The translations under genes were made by a program, and so were the position numbers. The notes below the pieces were generated by a model, which worked only from the letters and a program-made list of their open reading frames with translations, made no database searches and was not told the origin of the DNA. DNA of 25,555 nt. Source: an uncultured Caulobacteraceae bacterium (GTDB lineage Bacteria > Pseudomonadota > Alphaproteobacteria > Caulobacterales > Caulobacteraceae). Below are positions 1 to 7,779 of this stretch, piece after piece. The first letter of the stretch is position 1; each line of letters begins with the position of its first letter. The stretch spans positions 1-25,555 of the forward strand of contig CALEOQ010000242.1 of the NCBI GenBank assembly GCA_937910255.1, in the 5' to 3' direction.

Positions 1-62
1 GGGAGGAGCCGGCATACGAGCTTACGGCGTGACTGGAGTTCAGACGTGTGCTCTTCCGATCT
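1..62 (+). other. Illumina P7/TruSeq adapter (artefact, not genomic)
   Basis: Bases 29-62 match exactly the reverse complement of the standard TruSeq read adapter (GTGACTGGAGTTCAGACG at the start, CTCTTCCGATCT at the end). Bases 1-28 match the P7 flow-cell end plus a six-base index (TACGGC at 23-28), with several errors typical of a read end. The first genomic base is about 63. Reading through the adapter in frame gives the well-known contaminant peptide TGVQTCALPI, which should not be annotated as protein. Confidence 0.98.
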
Positions 63-1309
63 ACGGCCCCAAGGTGGTGGGCTCAGCGGAGATGACCCCC
101 ATGGCCGTGTCCGCGGGCTTCTTCGAGCATAGCAACGTCAAGGCCGGGGCCGAGGTCCTGCGGGCCATGGACCGGCTGGAAGTGGCCCTGGTGCTCGACA
201 ACACCGGCTCGATGTCGGGGACCAAGCTCTCGACCCTGAAGACCGCCGCCAAGGATCTGGTGGACAAGCTCGAGGCCGCCGGCGCGCGCAGCACGGCCGA
301 AGATCCGATCCAGATTTCCCTGGTGCCGTTCTCCAGCACCATCCGCGTGGCGGAAAACGTCAGCGTCAAGAATTACAACACCTCGACCCGGACCGGCCCG
401 GGCATTCCTAACTGGCTGGACAGCCGCGCGCGGGGTCATAGCGCCAAGGGCGTCGACATCTTCACCACCAGCAACACTGACCGCTTCGCCGTCCTGAAGT
501 CGATGAAGGGCGGACAGGTCTGGGGGGGCTGCGTCGAAAGCCGGCGCCAGCCGTTCGACGTGCAGGACACAGCCCCCTACGCGTCCAATGTCGACAGCTA
601 TTTCGTCCCCTATTTCGCACCGGACGAGCCGGACCGGGAGTACTGGTGGTCGCCGAGCTACGCCAACAGCTACATCTCGGACAAGTCCAGCGGCGGCTTC
701 GAAGAAAGACAGGGGAATGTCGCCAAGTACAATAACGCCACGCCGAGCGGCGGCGGCCCGAACGAGGGCTGTGATCTTGAGCCTCTCACCCGCCTGACCA
801 CCGATATGGACGACCTGAAGTCGGCCATCGACGACATGAAGGCGGTGGGCAACACAAACATCCCCATGGGGCTCGTCTGGGGCTGGCACACCCTGTCGCC
901 CAATGCGCCCTTCTCCGACGGTGTGGCCTACGGGACCAAGAACCACCGGAAGATCATCATCCTGATGACCGACGGCGACAATGTCGCCAGTACCGGAAAC
1001 TACGACAACGATTCGCTGTATAGCGGCATCGGCTACATCCGGCAGGGCCTGCTCGGGATCACCTCTGGGTCGTCCAGCTATCGAGGCGACAAGATGGACG
1101 ATCGCCTGCGCCTGCTGTGTCAGAACATCAAGGCCAAGGACATCGTGCTCTATACGGTGCGGGTCGAGGTGAAGACCGGCTCCAGCGAGCTTTTGAAGAC
1201 CTGCGCCACCGACTCCGAGAAGTTCTTCGACGTCCAGAACGTCTCCCAGCTCGGCGCGGCCTTCGACGCCATCGCCGGCTCCATCGACAACCTGCGGCTC
1301 ACCAAATAG
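63..1309 (+). CDS. TadG-like pilus-assembly protein with von Willebrand A domain (5'-truncated)
   Basis: The frame is open from the adapter junction to a TAG at 1307-1309, about 415 genomic codons; the true start is missing. The protein has a von Willebrand factor A (MIDAS) fold. The first metal motif, DNTGSMSG, begins at base 197 after a hydrophobic strand (LEVALVL). A conserved threonine region (GNTNIPMG) lies near 847-870. The third acidic motif, IIILMTDGDN, lies near 953-982. The C-terminal pattern (cysteine after SELLKT, then FFDVQN, then LGAAFDAIAGSI) is typical of alphaproteobacterial TadE/TadG-related proteins of Flp-type pilus loci. Family members usually start with one N-terminal membrane anchor, which would lie in the missing part. 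The VWA domain is certain. Assignment to the Tad pilus rests on family resemblance only, because no other tad gene is in view. It converges on the histidine kinase, whose stop lies 75 bp further on. Confidence 0.85.
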
Positions 1310-1318
1310 GGGCTGAAG

Positions 1319-1341
1319 GCGGCCGCCTGGCGGGCGGTCGC
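1319..1341 (+). terminator. Candidate hairpin between convergent genes
   Basis: GCGGCCGCC (1319-1327) pairs with GGCGGTCGC (1333-1341): nine pairs including one G-U, with a 5-base loop. A smaller hairpin, AGGC/GCCT, follows at once. The hairpins sit in the 75-bp gap where the VWA gene and the kinase gene end face to face. There is no clear U-tract on either strand, so a bidirectional terminator is only a suggestion. Confidence 0.35.
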
Positions 1342-1384
1342 AGGCTTTCGGCCTTGAGGCTTGGCCAGGTCAGCTCACGTCAGT

Positions 1385-3853
1385 TCAGGCCTGGGCGGCG
1401 CTCGGCCTGGCCGGGGCTGCGGGGTCCCGACGCAGGCTCGACCAGACGTCATCCACGGCGGCCAGCAGGCGCTCGGCCGTGACCGGCTTGGTCACATGGC
1501 CGTCGGCGCCGGCGGCGGCCGAGGCCTGGCCGTGCTCGGGCATGGCGTTGGCCGTGAGGGTCAGGATGTGGGTGCGGTCGCGCCCCTCCGCCCGTTCGCG
1601 GCGGCGGATCTCGGCGATGGCGGTCAGGCCGTCCATGACCGGCATCTGCATGTCCATCAGCAACAGGTCATAGGCGCCCGTGGCCCAGGCCTCCAGCGCC
1701 TGGGCGCCGTCCTCGACGCAGGTCAGATCCACCCCGGCGGCGCCGAGGATCAGTTCGACCACCCGGCGATTGGTGGGGTGGTCCTCGGCCAGAAGGATGC
1801 GCATGCCCTCCAGGGGCGGCGCGTCGGCCGTCTCCCGTGCGCTGGCGCCCCACATCTCGACCCCGCCGACACAGCGGGGCAGGTCGAGGGCCAGGGTGAA
1901 GGTGGCGCCCTGGCCTTGGCGGGATTCCGCGCTCAGCGCGCCGCCCATGGCCTCGGCCAGGGAGCGGGAGATGGCCAGGCCAAGACCTGTGCCGCCAAAG
2001 CGTCGGGTGATCGAGCCGTCGGCCTGCTCGAAGCGGCTGAACAACCGCCGCCGCGTCGCCGCATCAAAGCCAATGCCGGTATCGGCGACCTGAAACACCA
2101 GGCGTGATCCGGTTTCGCCGCGCTCGGCGCTCACGTTCAGGCGGACCCCGCCCTGGCTGGTGAACTTCACCGCATTGCCCAGCAGGTTGGACAGGATCTG
2201 GCGCAGGCGCGTGGCGTCGCCCTCATAGGCGCCGCAGGCTTCGGGTGTGATCGAAACCTCGAAGTCCAGGCCCTTGGCCGCCGCGCTCGGGGCGAACAGG
2301 GCGGCGCAGGCGTCGACCGAGGCGGCCAGATCAAAGGGTTCGGGGCGAAGCTCCAGGCGTCCGGCTTCGATCCGGGCCAGGTCGAGAATGTCGCTCAGCA
2401 GCGCTTCCAGGGTCTGGGCCGAGGTCTCGATCAGCCCGACCATCTCGGCCTGCTGCGGCGCCAGCTCCGTGCGGGCCAGGGCGCCGGCCACCCCCATCAC
2501 CCCGTTCAAAGGCGTGCGGATCTCGTGGCTCATATTGGCCAGGAACTCGCTCTTGGCGCGGTTGGCGGCCTCGGCCTCCTCCTTGGCCTTCACCAACTCC
2601 AGCTCGGCGTGGTGTTGCTGGTCCACGTCGCGCATGACCCCGACCACCCGCTCGATGCGGCCCTTGTCGGATTTGAAGGCCTTGGCCGCGGCATTGGTCC
2701 AGCGCGGCTCGCCGTCCCCGAGCGGCATCAGCCGATAGGTTTGGTGGAAGGGGTCGCCGTCTCGAAGGTGGCGCTCCCAAGCCTCCATCAGGCGGGGACG
2801 GTCCTCCGCGTGAACGGCGTCCCAGATGTGACGGCTCACCTCTTCGAAAGTGGCGCCGGCGTGGATCGAACGGGCGCCCGCCGCCGTCAGGGTGCCGCGG
2901 CGATAGTCCATCTCCCACATCTGCAGTTCGCCGATCTCCAGGGCGAATCTCAGGCGTTCTTCGGAGCTGCGCGCCTCTTCCAGGGCCGCGACGGATTCGG
3001 TGATGTCCACCGACATGATCAGCAGGCCAGCGACGGTTCCGGTCGCCTCACGCCAGGGGGCGATCTCCACCCGCAGCCAGCGCGCGCCGCCGCGCCGTTG
3101 CACCAGCACCCGGTCGTAGTGGGCCGGCTCGCCCTTGAGGCATTGCTGATAGGCTTCACGCCACCGGACGGCGCCAGGGTTCACCTCATACAGGATGCGC
3201 CCGATCGGGTCGGGGATGTCGCGTTCCTGTCGCCAAAGGGGGCTGGCCTGGACCACCCGCATATCGGTATCGGTCAGACACAGGGCGACCGGCGCGCTCT
3301 CCACAAAGGCGGCCATCAGGGTGTGGGCGGCGTCCACCCGCATCCGGGCCTGGGCGAGATCCGACACCGCCTGATGGCGGCTGCATTCCAGGGCGGCGAT
3401 GGCGGCGAGGTCGCGCAGGGACTCTGCGAGGGCGGCGTCGAAGGCCAAGGGCTCAGGCCCTGCGACGACCACCGCGCCCAGCCCCATGCCATTGGGCAGC
3501 ACGATCGGCGCGCCGGCGAAGAAGCGCACCCCAGGATCGCCAGCCACATAGGGGTGTCGGGCCAGGATGGGGTCGAGCCGGGCGTCGGCGACCCACAGGA
3601 CATCCTGCGCCTGGGCGGCGAGGCCGGCGAAGGAGGTGTCGATATCGATCTGTCGGGTGAAGTCGGCGTCAGCGCTGGCGTGCCAGGTGCGGTCGCCATC
3701 GATCAGGATCACATCGCCCAGGCCGCCGCCCATGAGCGACCGGGCCAGCTTGCCGATCCGTTCGAAGGTGGGCTTGAGCGCCGCCAGGTCCAAGGCGCCC
3801 ATGACGGCGATCCGACGGGCCTTGGCCTGGAGAGCGGCGGGATATTCGACCAT
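1385..3853 (-). CDS. Soluble hybrid histidine kinase (GAF-like, two PAS, HisKA, HATPase, receiver)
   Basis: 822 residues. An N-terminal GAF-like sensor spans about 25-160, followed by two PAS domains (about 180-290 and 295-412) and a short charged coiled coil (about 412-435). The HisKA phosphoacceptor is H443 in SHEIRTPLNG. The HATPase has an N box around N560, a G1 box DTGIG at 591-595 and a G2 box GGTGLGL at 620-626. The receiver (about 684-800) has acidic pocket E690/D691, phosphoacceptor D734 (LLMDMQMPVMDG), a threonine near 766 and K789. No signal peptide or membrane helix is visible, so it should sense a cytoplasmic signal. No Hpt domain or separate response regulator is adjacent, so the phosphate must leave through a partner encoded elsewhere. 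The ATG at 3853 has only a weak upstream AAGG; a later ATG at codon 18 is possible. It lies 88 bp downstream of the oxygenase gene on the same strand. Kinase identity is certain; its signal is unknown. Confidence 0.93.
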   Translation of the reverse strand: MVEYPAALQAKARRIAVMGALDLAALKPTFERIGKLARSLMGGGLGDVILIDGDRTWHASADADFTRQIDIDTSFAGLAAQAQDVLWVADARLDPILARHPYVAGDPGVRFFAGAPIVLPNGMGLGAVVVAGPEPLAFDAALAESLRDLAAIAALECSRHQAVSDLAQARMRVDAAHTLMAAFVESAPVALCLTDTDMRVVQASPLWRQERDIPDPIGRILYEVNPGAVRWREAYQQCLKGEPAHYDRVLVQRRGGARWLRVEIAPWREATGTVAGLLIMSVDITESVAALEEARSSEERLRFALEIGELQMWEMDYRRGTLTAAGARSIHAGATFEEVSRHIWDAVHAEDRPRLMEAWERHLRDGDPFHQTYRLMPLGDGEPRWTNAAAKAFKSDKGRIERVVGVMRDVDQQHHAELELVKAKEEAEAANRAKSEFLANMSHEIRTPLNGVMGVAGALARTELAPQQAEMVGLIETSAQTLEALLSDILDLARIEAGRLELRPEPFDLAASVDACAALFAPSAAAKGLDFEVSITPEACGAYEGDATRLRQILSNLLGNAVKFTSQGGVRLNVSAERGETGSRLVFQVADTGIGFDAATRRRLFSRFEQADGSITRRFGGTGLGLAISRSLAEAMGGALSAESRQGQGATFTLALDLPRCVGGVEMWGASARETADAPPLEGMRILLAEDHPTNRRVVELILGAAGVDLTCVEDGAQALEAWATGAYDLLLMDMQMPVMDGLTAIAEIRRRERAEGRDRTHILTLTANAMPEHGQASAAAGADGHVTKPVTAERLLAAVDDVWSSLRRDPAAPARPSAAQA

Positions 3854-3903
3854 GGCCGCGTGAATCTGCCTTTTGCGTTGTCGGCCAACCTCGCTCGGGC
3901 AGG

Positions 3904-3929
3904 GTTAAATTTTTGTGGCCAGGCGTCAA
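3904..3929 (-). promoter_or_regulatory. Possible promoter for the histidine kinase
   Basis: On the minus strand TTGACGC (3929-3923) matches the Caulobacter housekeeping -35 consensus TTGACGS. An AT-rich stretch with TTTAAC (3909-3904) follows 13-14 bp later in the oxygenase-kinase gap. The -10 match to GCTANAWC is poor, so this is weak evidence that the kinase can be transcribed separately. Confidence 0.25.
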
Positions 3930-3941
3930 TTTCCTGAGGCG

Positions 3942-4877
3942 CTAGAGCAGCTTTATCTCGCGCAGACGCTGCTGAAGATAGCCGTCGGCGGTGATGGGCT
4001 CGGGATAGCGGTCGGGATGGGCCGCATCGACACAGCCGGGCAGGGTCGCGATGTCGTAGTCCGGATTGAAGTGCAGGAAGAAGGGCGTCGAATAGCGCGC
4101 CACCCCCCGGCGCTCTGGCGCGGGATTGACCACACGGTGAGTTGTGGACGGCAGCCGGTGGTTGGTCAGCCGCTGCAGCATGTCGCCGATATTGCACACC
4201 AGGGCGCCGGGCGGCGGGTTGATCGCCAGCCAGCTGCCGTCGCGGCGCAGCACCTCGAGCCCGGCTTCTTCGGCGCCCAGCAGCAGGGTGATCACATTGA
4301 TGTCTTCATGGGCGGCGGCGCGGATGTGGGGGCCATCGCCGGAGGTGGGCGGATAGTGCAGCAGGCGCAACACGGAGTTGCCGTCGTTCACCGTCGGCTC
4401 GAAGAAACCACGGTCCAGATCGAGATAGACCGCCACGGCCTCCAGGACCTTCTGGCCCATCGCGTCCAGGGCCCCATAGAGCCAGGCGACGTCCGCATGG
4501 AAACCGGGGACCTCATCTGGCCAGACATTGGGCGGCATGACCTGGGCGTACGGGTGGTCCGCCGGCAGGTCCCGGCCCATGTGCCAGAATTCCTTGAGGT
4601 CGTGATGGGCCTCGCCCTTGGCGGTTTCAACGCCGAATGGCGTGTAGCCCCGCTGTCCGCCCTGGCCGACCACATAGGCGCGCTTGGCGGCGTCCGGCAG
4701 GGCGAAGAAGGCCTTGGCCGAGCCGAGCGCCGCGTCGATGCGGGTCTGGTCGAGACGATGGTCGCTGATCACCGCGAAGCCGTAGCGGGTGAAGGACTCG
4801 CCGAGGTCCCGGGCGAAGGCCTCGAAGTCCGTCTCATAGGCCGCGAAGGAGACCGGCAGGATGGAGTCAGAGGTCAC
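3942..4877 (-). CDS. 2-oxoglutarate/Fe(II)-dependent dioxygenase, isopenicillin N synthase family
   Basis: 311 residues from a GTG at 4877. It has the jelly-roll oxygenase signature: iron ligands H190 and D192 (AAHEDINVI) and H247 (STTHRVVN), with R261/S263 (ARYSTPFF) for 2-oxoglutarate. The N-terminal DIOX_N region starts at ILPVSF and includes YGFAVISDH and GQRGYTPFG. The plant and bacterial IPNS-like family oxidises small organic substrates, and nothing here fixes the substrate. The frame also stays open to an ATG at 4964, which would add 29 residues. I prefer the GTG because the family's LPV motif then starts a few residues in, a GAGAAAG lies 7 bases upstream, and the longer version would be read through the stress promoter of the divergent gene without a ribosome binding site. 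The histidine kinase lies 88 bp downstream and may be cotranscribed. Confidence 0.88.
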   Translation of the reverse strand: MTSDSILPVSFAAYETDFEAFARDLGESFTRYGFAVISDHRLDQTRIDAALGSAKAFFALPDAAKRAYVVGQGGQRGYTPFGVETAKGEAHHDLKEFWHMGRDLPADHPYAQVMPPNVWPDEVPGFHADVAWLYGALDAMGQKVLEAVAVYLDLDRGFFEPTVNDGNSVLRLLHYPPTSGDGPHIRAAAHEDINVITLLLGAEEAGLEVLRRDGSWLAINPPPGALVCNIGDMLQRLTNHRLPSTTHRVVNPAPERRGVARYSTPFFLHFNPDYDIATLPGCVDAAHPDRYPEPITADGYLQQRLREIKLL

Positions 4878-4927
4878 GGGCGGCTTTCTCGCAGGATGGC
4901 GGCGGGGGGTCTTAAATCGGCCATAAC

Positions 4928-4953
4928 GGAACTTCGTAAGGAGGCCTAGCGTT
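4928..4953 (+). promoter_or_regulatory. EcfG/SigT general-stress-response promoter
   Basis: GGAAC (4928-4932), a 17-bp spacer (4933-4949) and CGTT (4950-4953) match the alphaproteobacterial EcfG-type consensus GGAAC-N16/17-CGTT at every conserved base. It points at the OmpA-family lipoprotein gene. A start site near 4960 would give a leader of about 27 bases containing a CGGAGA ribosome binding site just before the ATG at 4987. The distance, direction and consensus all fit. Confidence 0.75.
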
Positions 4954-4986
4954 GCCGTAGTCATAACAATTCATCGGAGACACCAG

Positions 4987-5661
4987 ATGCGTCACCTGAC
5001 CGCAGCCTCAGTGGGCCTTATCGGCGCCTTCGCCCTGGCCGCCTGTACGACGACCGATCCCTATACCGGCCAGCAGGTCCGCAACAATACCGGCACCGGC
5101 GCCCTGGCCGGCGCCCTGGGCGGCGCGGCGCTGGGCTATCTGACCAACACCAACAAGAGCTCCGAGGGTCGCAAGAACGCCCTGATCGGCGCGGGCGTCG
5201 GCGCTCTGGCAGGGGCCGCGGCGGGCAACTACATGGACCGCCAGCAGGCCGAACTGCGCCAGCAACTGGCCGGCACCGGCGTGGACGTGATCCGTCAGGG
5301 CGACAACATCATCCTGAACATGCCGAGCGACGTCACCTTCGCCGTGGACCAGTCCGACATCCAGGCGCGCTTCTATCCCGTGCTGGATGACGTCTCGCGC
5401 ACCCTGAACGCCTATCCCCAGACCCTGGTGGACGTGGTCGGCCACGCCGATTCCACCGGCGCCGACGCCTATAACCAGGCCCTGTCGGAACGCCGGGCCG
5501 GCTCGGTGGCGGGTTACCTCGTCAACCGCGGCCAGGTGAACCCGGATCGCCTCTATGTGGCCGGCCGCGGCGAGATGGAGCCCCGGGCGTCCAACGCGAC
5601 CCCCGAAGGCCGCGCCCAGAACCGCCGGGTGGAGATCATCCTGCGGCCCCTGACCAACTGA
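4987..5661 (+). CDS. OmpA-family outer-membrane lipoprotein with glycine-zipper segment
   Basis: 224 residues. A lipoprotein signal peptide ends in the lipobox LAAC, giving lipidated C20. Residues about 35-85 form a glycine/alanine-rich zipper (GTGALAGALGGAALGY, then LIGAGVGALAGAAAG). Residues about 110-222 form an OmpA C-terminal peptidoglycan-binding domain, with GHADSTG, NQALSERRA, GRGEMEP and the closing NRRVEI motif. The layout matches YiaD-type proteins, which anchor the outer membrane to the cell wall. The ATG at 4987 has CGGAGA upstream. The gene stands alone between a match to the EcfG-type stress promoter and a hairpin-plus-T terminator, so it is probably a monocistronic stress-induced envelope gene. 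It is not a typical pal, which lacks the glycine zipper and normally sits next to tolB. Confidence 0.92.
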   Translation: MRHLTAASVGLIGAFALAACTTTDPYTGQQVRNNTGTGALAGALGGAALGYLTNTNKSSEGRKNALIGAGVGALAGAAAGNYMDRQQAELRQQLAGTGVDVIRQGDNIILNMPSDVTFAVDQSDIQARFYPVLDDVSRTLNAYPQTLVDVVGHADSTGADAYNQALSERRAGSVAGYLVNRGQVNPDRLYVAGRGEMEPRASNATPEGRAQNRRVEIILRPLTN

Positions 5662-5678
5662 TCGAACGCGAGACCCGG

Positions 5679-5708
5679 ACCGGCGGCCCCGAGCGGACCG
5701 CCGGTTTT
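5679..5708 (+). terminator. Rho-independent terminator after the OmpA lipoprotein gene
   Basis: ACCGGCGG (5679-5686) pairs perfectly with CCGCCGGT (5698-5705) across an 11-base loop. TTTT follows at 5705-5708. It starts 18 bases after the stop codon. Confidence 0.75.
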
Positions 5709-5749
5709 CGACTCTTTCCCAATTGCTGCGCTGCGGCGTAGTATGGGGC

Positions 5750-6484
5750 ATGGCAAGCAAGGTTCGCAAAGACGCCGCCGAGGCCCTGGACGGGCTTCTT
5801 TTCGACGGCATGACCATCATGGCCGGGGGCTTTGGCCTCTGCGGCATCCCTGAGAATCTGATCGCGGCGATCCGCGCCCACGGGGTGAAGGACCTGACGG
5901 TGATTTCCAACAATTGCGGGATCGACGGCTTCGGCCTCGGCGTCCTGCTGGAGAACCGGCAGATCAAGAAGATGATCAGCTCCTATGTGGGGGAGAACAA
6001 GCTGTTCGAGCAGCTCTATCTCTCCGGTGAGCTGGAGCTTGAATTCAACCCTCAAGGCACGCTGGCTGAGCGCATTCGCGCCGGCGGCGCCGGCATCCCC
6101 GCCTTCTTCACCAAGACCGGCGTCGGCACCCCGGTGGCCGAGGGCAAGGAAGTCCGCGAGTTCGATGGCGAACTCTATGTGATGGAGCGCGGCCTGACCG
6201 CCGACCTCTCGATCATCAAGGCCGATGTGGCCGACACCGCCGGCAATCTGGTCTTCCGCAAGACCGCCCGGAACTTCAATCCGATGATGGCCACGGCCGG
6301 CGCCAAGACCGTGGTCGAGGTGGAGCGCCTCGTGGCGCCCGGCGAGCTGGACAAGGACCACATCCACACGCCGGGCATCTATGTGGACGCCATATTCGAG
6401 GGCGCGGCCTTCGAAAAACGCATTGAGCGGGTGACCACGCGGCCACGGGCCGTCGAGGGCGCCGGCGCCGGGGAGGAAGTCTGA
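5750..6484 (+). CDS. scoA: 3-oxoacid CoA-transferase subunit A
   Basis: 244 residues, family I CoA-transferase alpha subunit. Key stretches are GGFGLCGIPENLI near the N-terminus (the CoA-transferase 1 signature), ISNNCGIDGFGLG, SSYVGENK, LEFNPQGTLAERIRAGGAGIPAFFT and GKTARNFNP-like RKTARNFNPMMATA. With subunit B it moves CoA between succinyl-CoA and acetoacetate or a related 3-oxoacid, allowing ketone-body or polyhydroxybutyrate-derived acetoacetate to be used. The frame is open from a TTG at 5723, but the ATG at 5750 places the family's conserved N-terminus correctly. No strong ribosome binding site is visible. Its TGA overlaps the ATG of the next gene by one base (TGATG), so the two subunits are translationally coupled. 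Substrate preference between succinyl-CoA:acetoacetate and 3-oxoadipate types cannot be settled from sequence alone; the SCOT type is favoured. Confidence 0.93.
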   Translation: MASKVRKDAAEALDGLLFDGMTIMAGGFGLCGIPENLIAAIRAHGVKDLTVISNNCGIDGFGLGVLLENRQIKKMISSYVGENKLFEQLYLSGELELEFNPQGTLAERIRAGGAGIPAFFTKTGVGTPVAEGKEVREFDGELYVMERGLTADLSIIKADVADTAGNLVFRKTARNFNPMMATAGAKTVVEVERLVAPGELDKDHIHTPGIYVDAIFEGAAFEKRIERVTTRPRAVEGAGAGEEV

Positions 6485-7128
6485 TGGCGTGGACCCGCGA
6501 CCAGATGGCCGCCCGCGCAGCCCGCGAACTGCAGGACGGCTTCTATGTGAACCTGGGCATCGGCATCCCGACCCTGGTGGCCAACCACATCCCGGCCGGG
6601 GTCGAGGTGACCCTGCAGAGCGAGAACGGCATGCTGGGCATGGGCCCCTTTCCCTTTGAGGGGGAGGAGGACGCCGATCTTATCAACGCCGGCAAGCAGA
6701 CGATCACAGAACTCGACTCCTCGTCCTATTTCTCGTCGGCCGACTCCTTCGCCATGATCCGCGGCGGCCATATCGACCTGTCCATCCTGGGCGCCATGCA
6801 GGTGGCGGCCAATGGCGACCTGGCCAACTGGATGGTGCCGGGAAAGATGGTCAAGGGCATGGGCGGCGCCATGGACCTGGTGGCCGGCGTCAAGCGCGTG
6901 GTCATCGTCATGGAGCACACCGAGAAGTCGGGCGCGCCCAAGCTGGTCAAGGCCTGCTCCCTGCCGCTCACCGGCCAGTCGGTGGTGGACCTGGTGGTGA
7001 CCGACCTCGCCGTCTTCGAGGTGAACCGCGGCCGCACGCCCCTGCGCCTCATTGAACTGGCCGATGGGGTCAGCCTGGATGAGGTTCGCGCCAAGACCGA
7101 GGCGTCTTTCGAGGCCGCTTCTGCGTAA
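6484..7128 (+). CDS. scoB: 3-oxoacid CoA-transferase subunit B
   Basis: 214 residues, the usual length for the beta subunit. The catalytic glutamate is E47 in the SENG motif (LQSENGMLGMGPFP), which forms the glutamyl-CoA thioester intermediate. Other family blocks are NLGIGIPTLV at the N-terminus, INAGKQTITELDSSSYFSS, RGGHIDLSILGAMQVA and NWMVPGKMVKGMGGAMDLV. It forms a heterotetramer with ScoA. The start codon overlaps the scoA stop, which fits equal expression of the two subunits. No strong terminator follows; a weak GGGGG/CCCCC pairing lies in the 54-bp gap before msrA, so some read-through is possible. Confidence 0.95.
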   Translation: MAWTRDQMAARAARELQDGFYVNLGIGIPTLVANHIPAGVEVTLQSENGMLGMGPFPFEGEEDADLINAGKQTITELDSSSYFSSADSFAMIRGGHIDLSILGAMQVAANGDLANWMVPGKMVKGMGGAMDLVAGVKRVVIVMEHTEKSGAPKLVKACSLPLTGQSVVDLVVTDLAVFEVNRGRTPLRLIELADGVSLDEVRAKTEASFEAASA

Positions 7129-7182
7129 GATCATCAGGGGGCGCGACGGGGCGGCTGTGACCCCCCGAATGAAGGACGCTCG

Positions 7183-7779
7183 ATGATGATGAAGACCCAC
7201 ACCCTCGCCGCCATGGTGCTGGCGCCCCTGGCGCTGGCCAGCGCCTCGGCGGCGCCGGCCCAGGCGCCCGCAGGGAGCGCCACGGCGGTGTTCGCCGGCG
7301 GCTGCTTCTGGTCGGTGGAGCACGAACTGGAGCAGATCCCCGGCGTGGTCGATGTGGTGGTCGGCTATGCGGGCGGCGCCAAGGCCAACCCCACCTACCG
7401 GAACCATGACGGCCATCTGGAGGCGGTGCGGGTCACCTATGATCCCGCGCGGCTCAGCTATGAGCAGCTGACCTCCGGCTTCTTCCGCCGCATCGATCCC
7501 ACCGACCCCAATGGCCAGATCTGCGACCAGGGCCCGTCCTATCGCACGGCGGTCTTCTACGCGACGGGCGCCGAGCGCGAGGCCGCCCAGAAGGTGAAGG
7601 CCCAGGTGGCCAAGGCCCTGGGCGAGCCGGTGGCGACGGAGATCCGCCCGGCCGCGCGGTTCTGGATGGGGGAGGCCTATCACCAGGACTACGCCGAGAA
7701 GAACCCGGCCCGGTACCAGGCCTACAAGGTCGGCTGCGGGCGGGAGCGGGCGCTCAAGGCGGTGTGGGCAGGCCGGTGA
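7183..7779 (+). CDS. msrA: Exported peptide-methionine (S)-S-oxide reductase
   Basis: 198 residues. The catalytic motif GGCFW contains nucleophile C41. Other family features are GYAGG, GHLEAVRVTYDP (GHAE in most members), DPNGQICDQGPSYRTAVFY and the HQDY block. C185 near the C-terminus is a likely resolving cysteine. Residues 1-28 look like a Sec signal peptide (KTH, then a hydrophobic run, then ASAAPAQA), so the enzyme probably repairs methionine sulfoxide in periplasmic proteins. Three ATG codons stand in tandem at the start, with GAAGGA six bases upstream of the first. The 3' end overlaps the convergent glycosyltransferase by 26 bp. A periplasmic MsrA needs a reductant from across the membrane; the ScsB-type protein in this window is a candidate (inference). 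Confidence 0.95.
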   Translation: MMMKTHTLAAMVLAPLALASASAAPAQAPAGSATAVFAGGCFWSVEHELEQIPGVVDVVVGYAGGAKANPTYRNHDGHLEAVRVTYDPARLSYEQLTSGFFRRIDPTDPNGQICDQGPSYRTAVFYATGAEREAAQKVKAQVAKALGEPVATEIRPAARFWMGEAYHQDYAEKNPARYQAYKVGCGRERALKAVWAGR

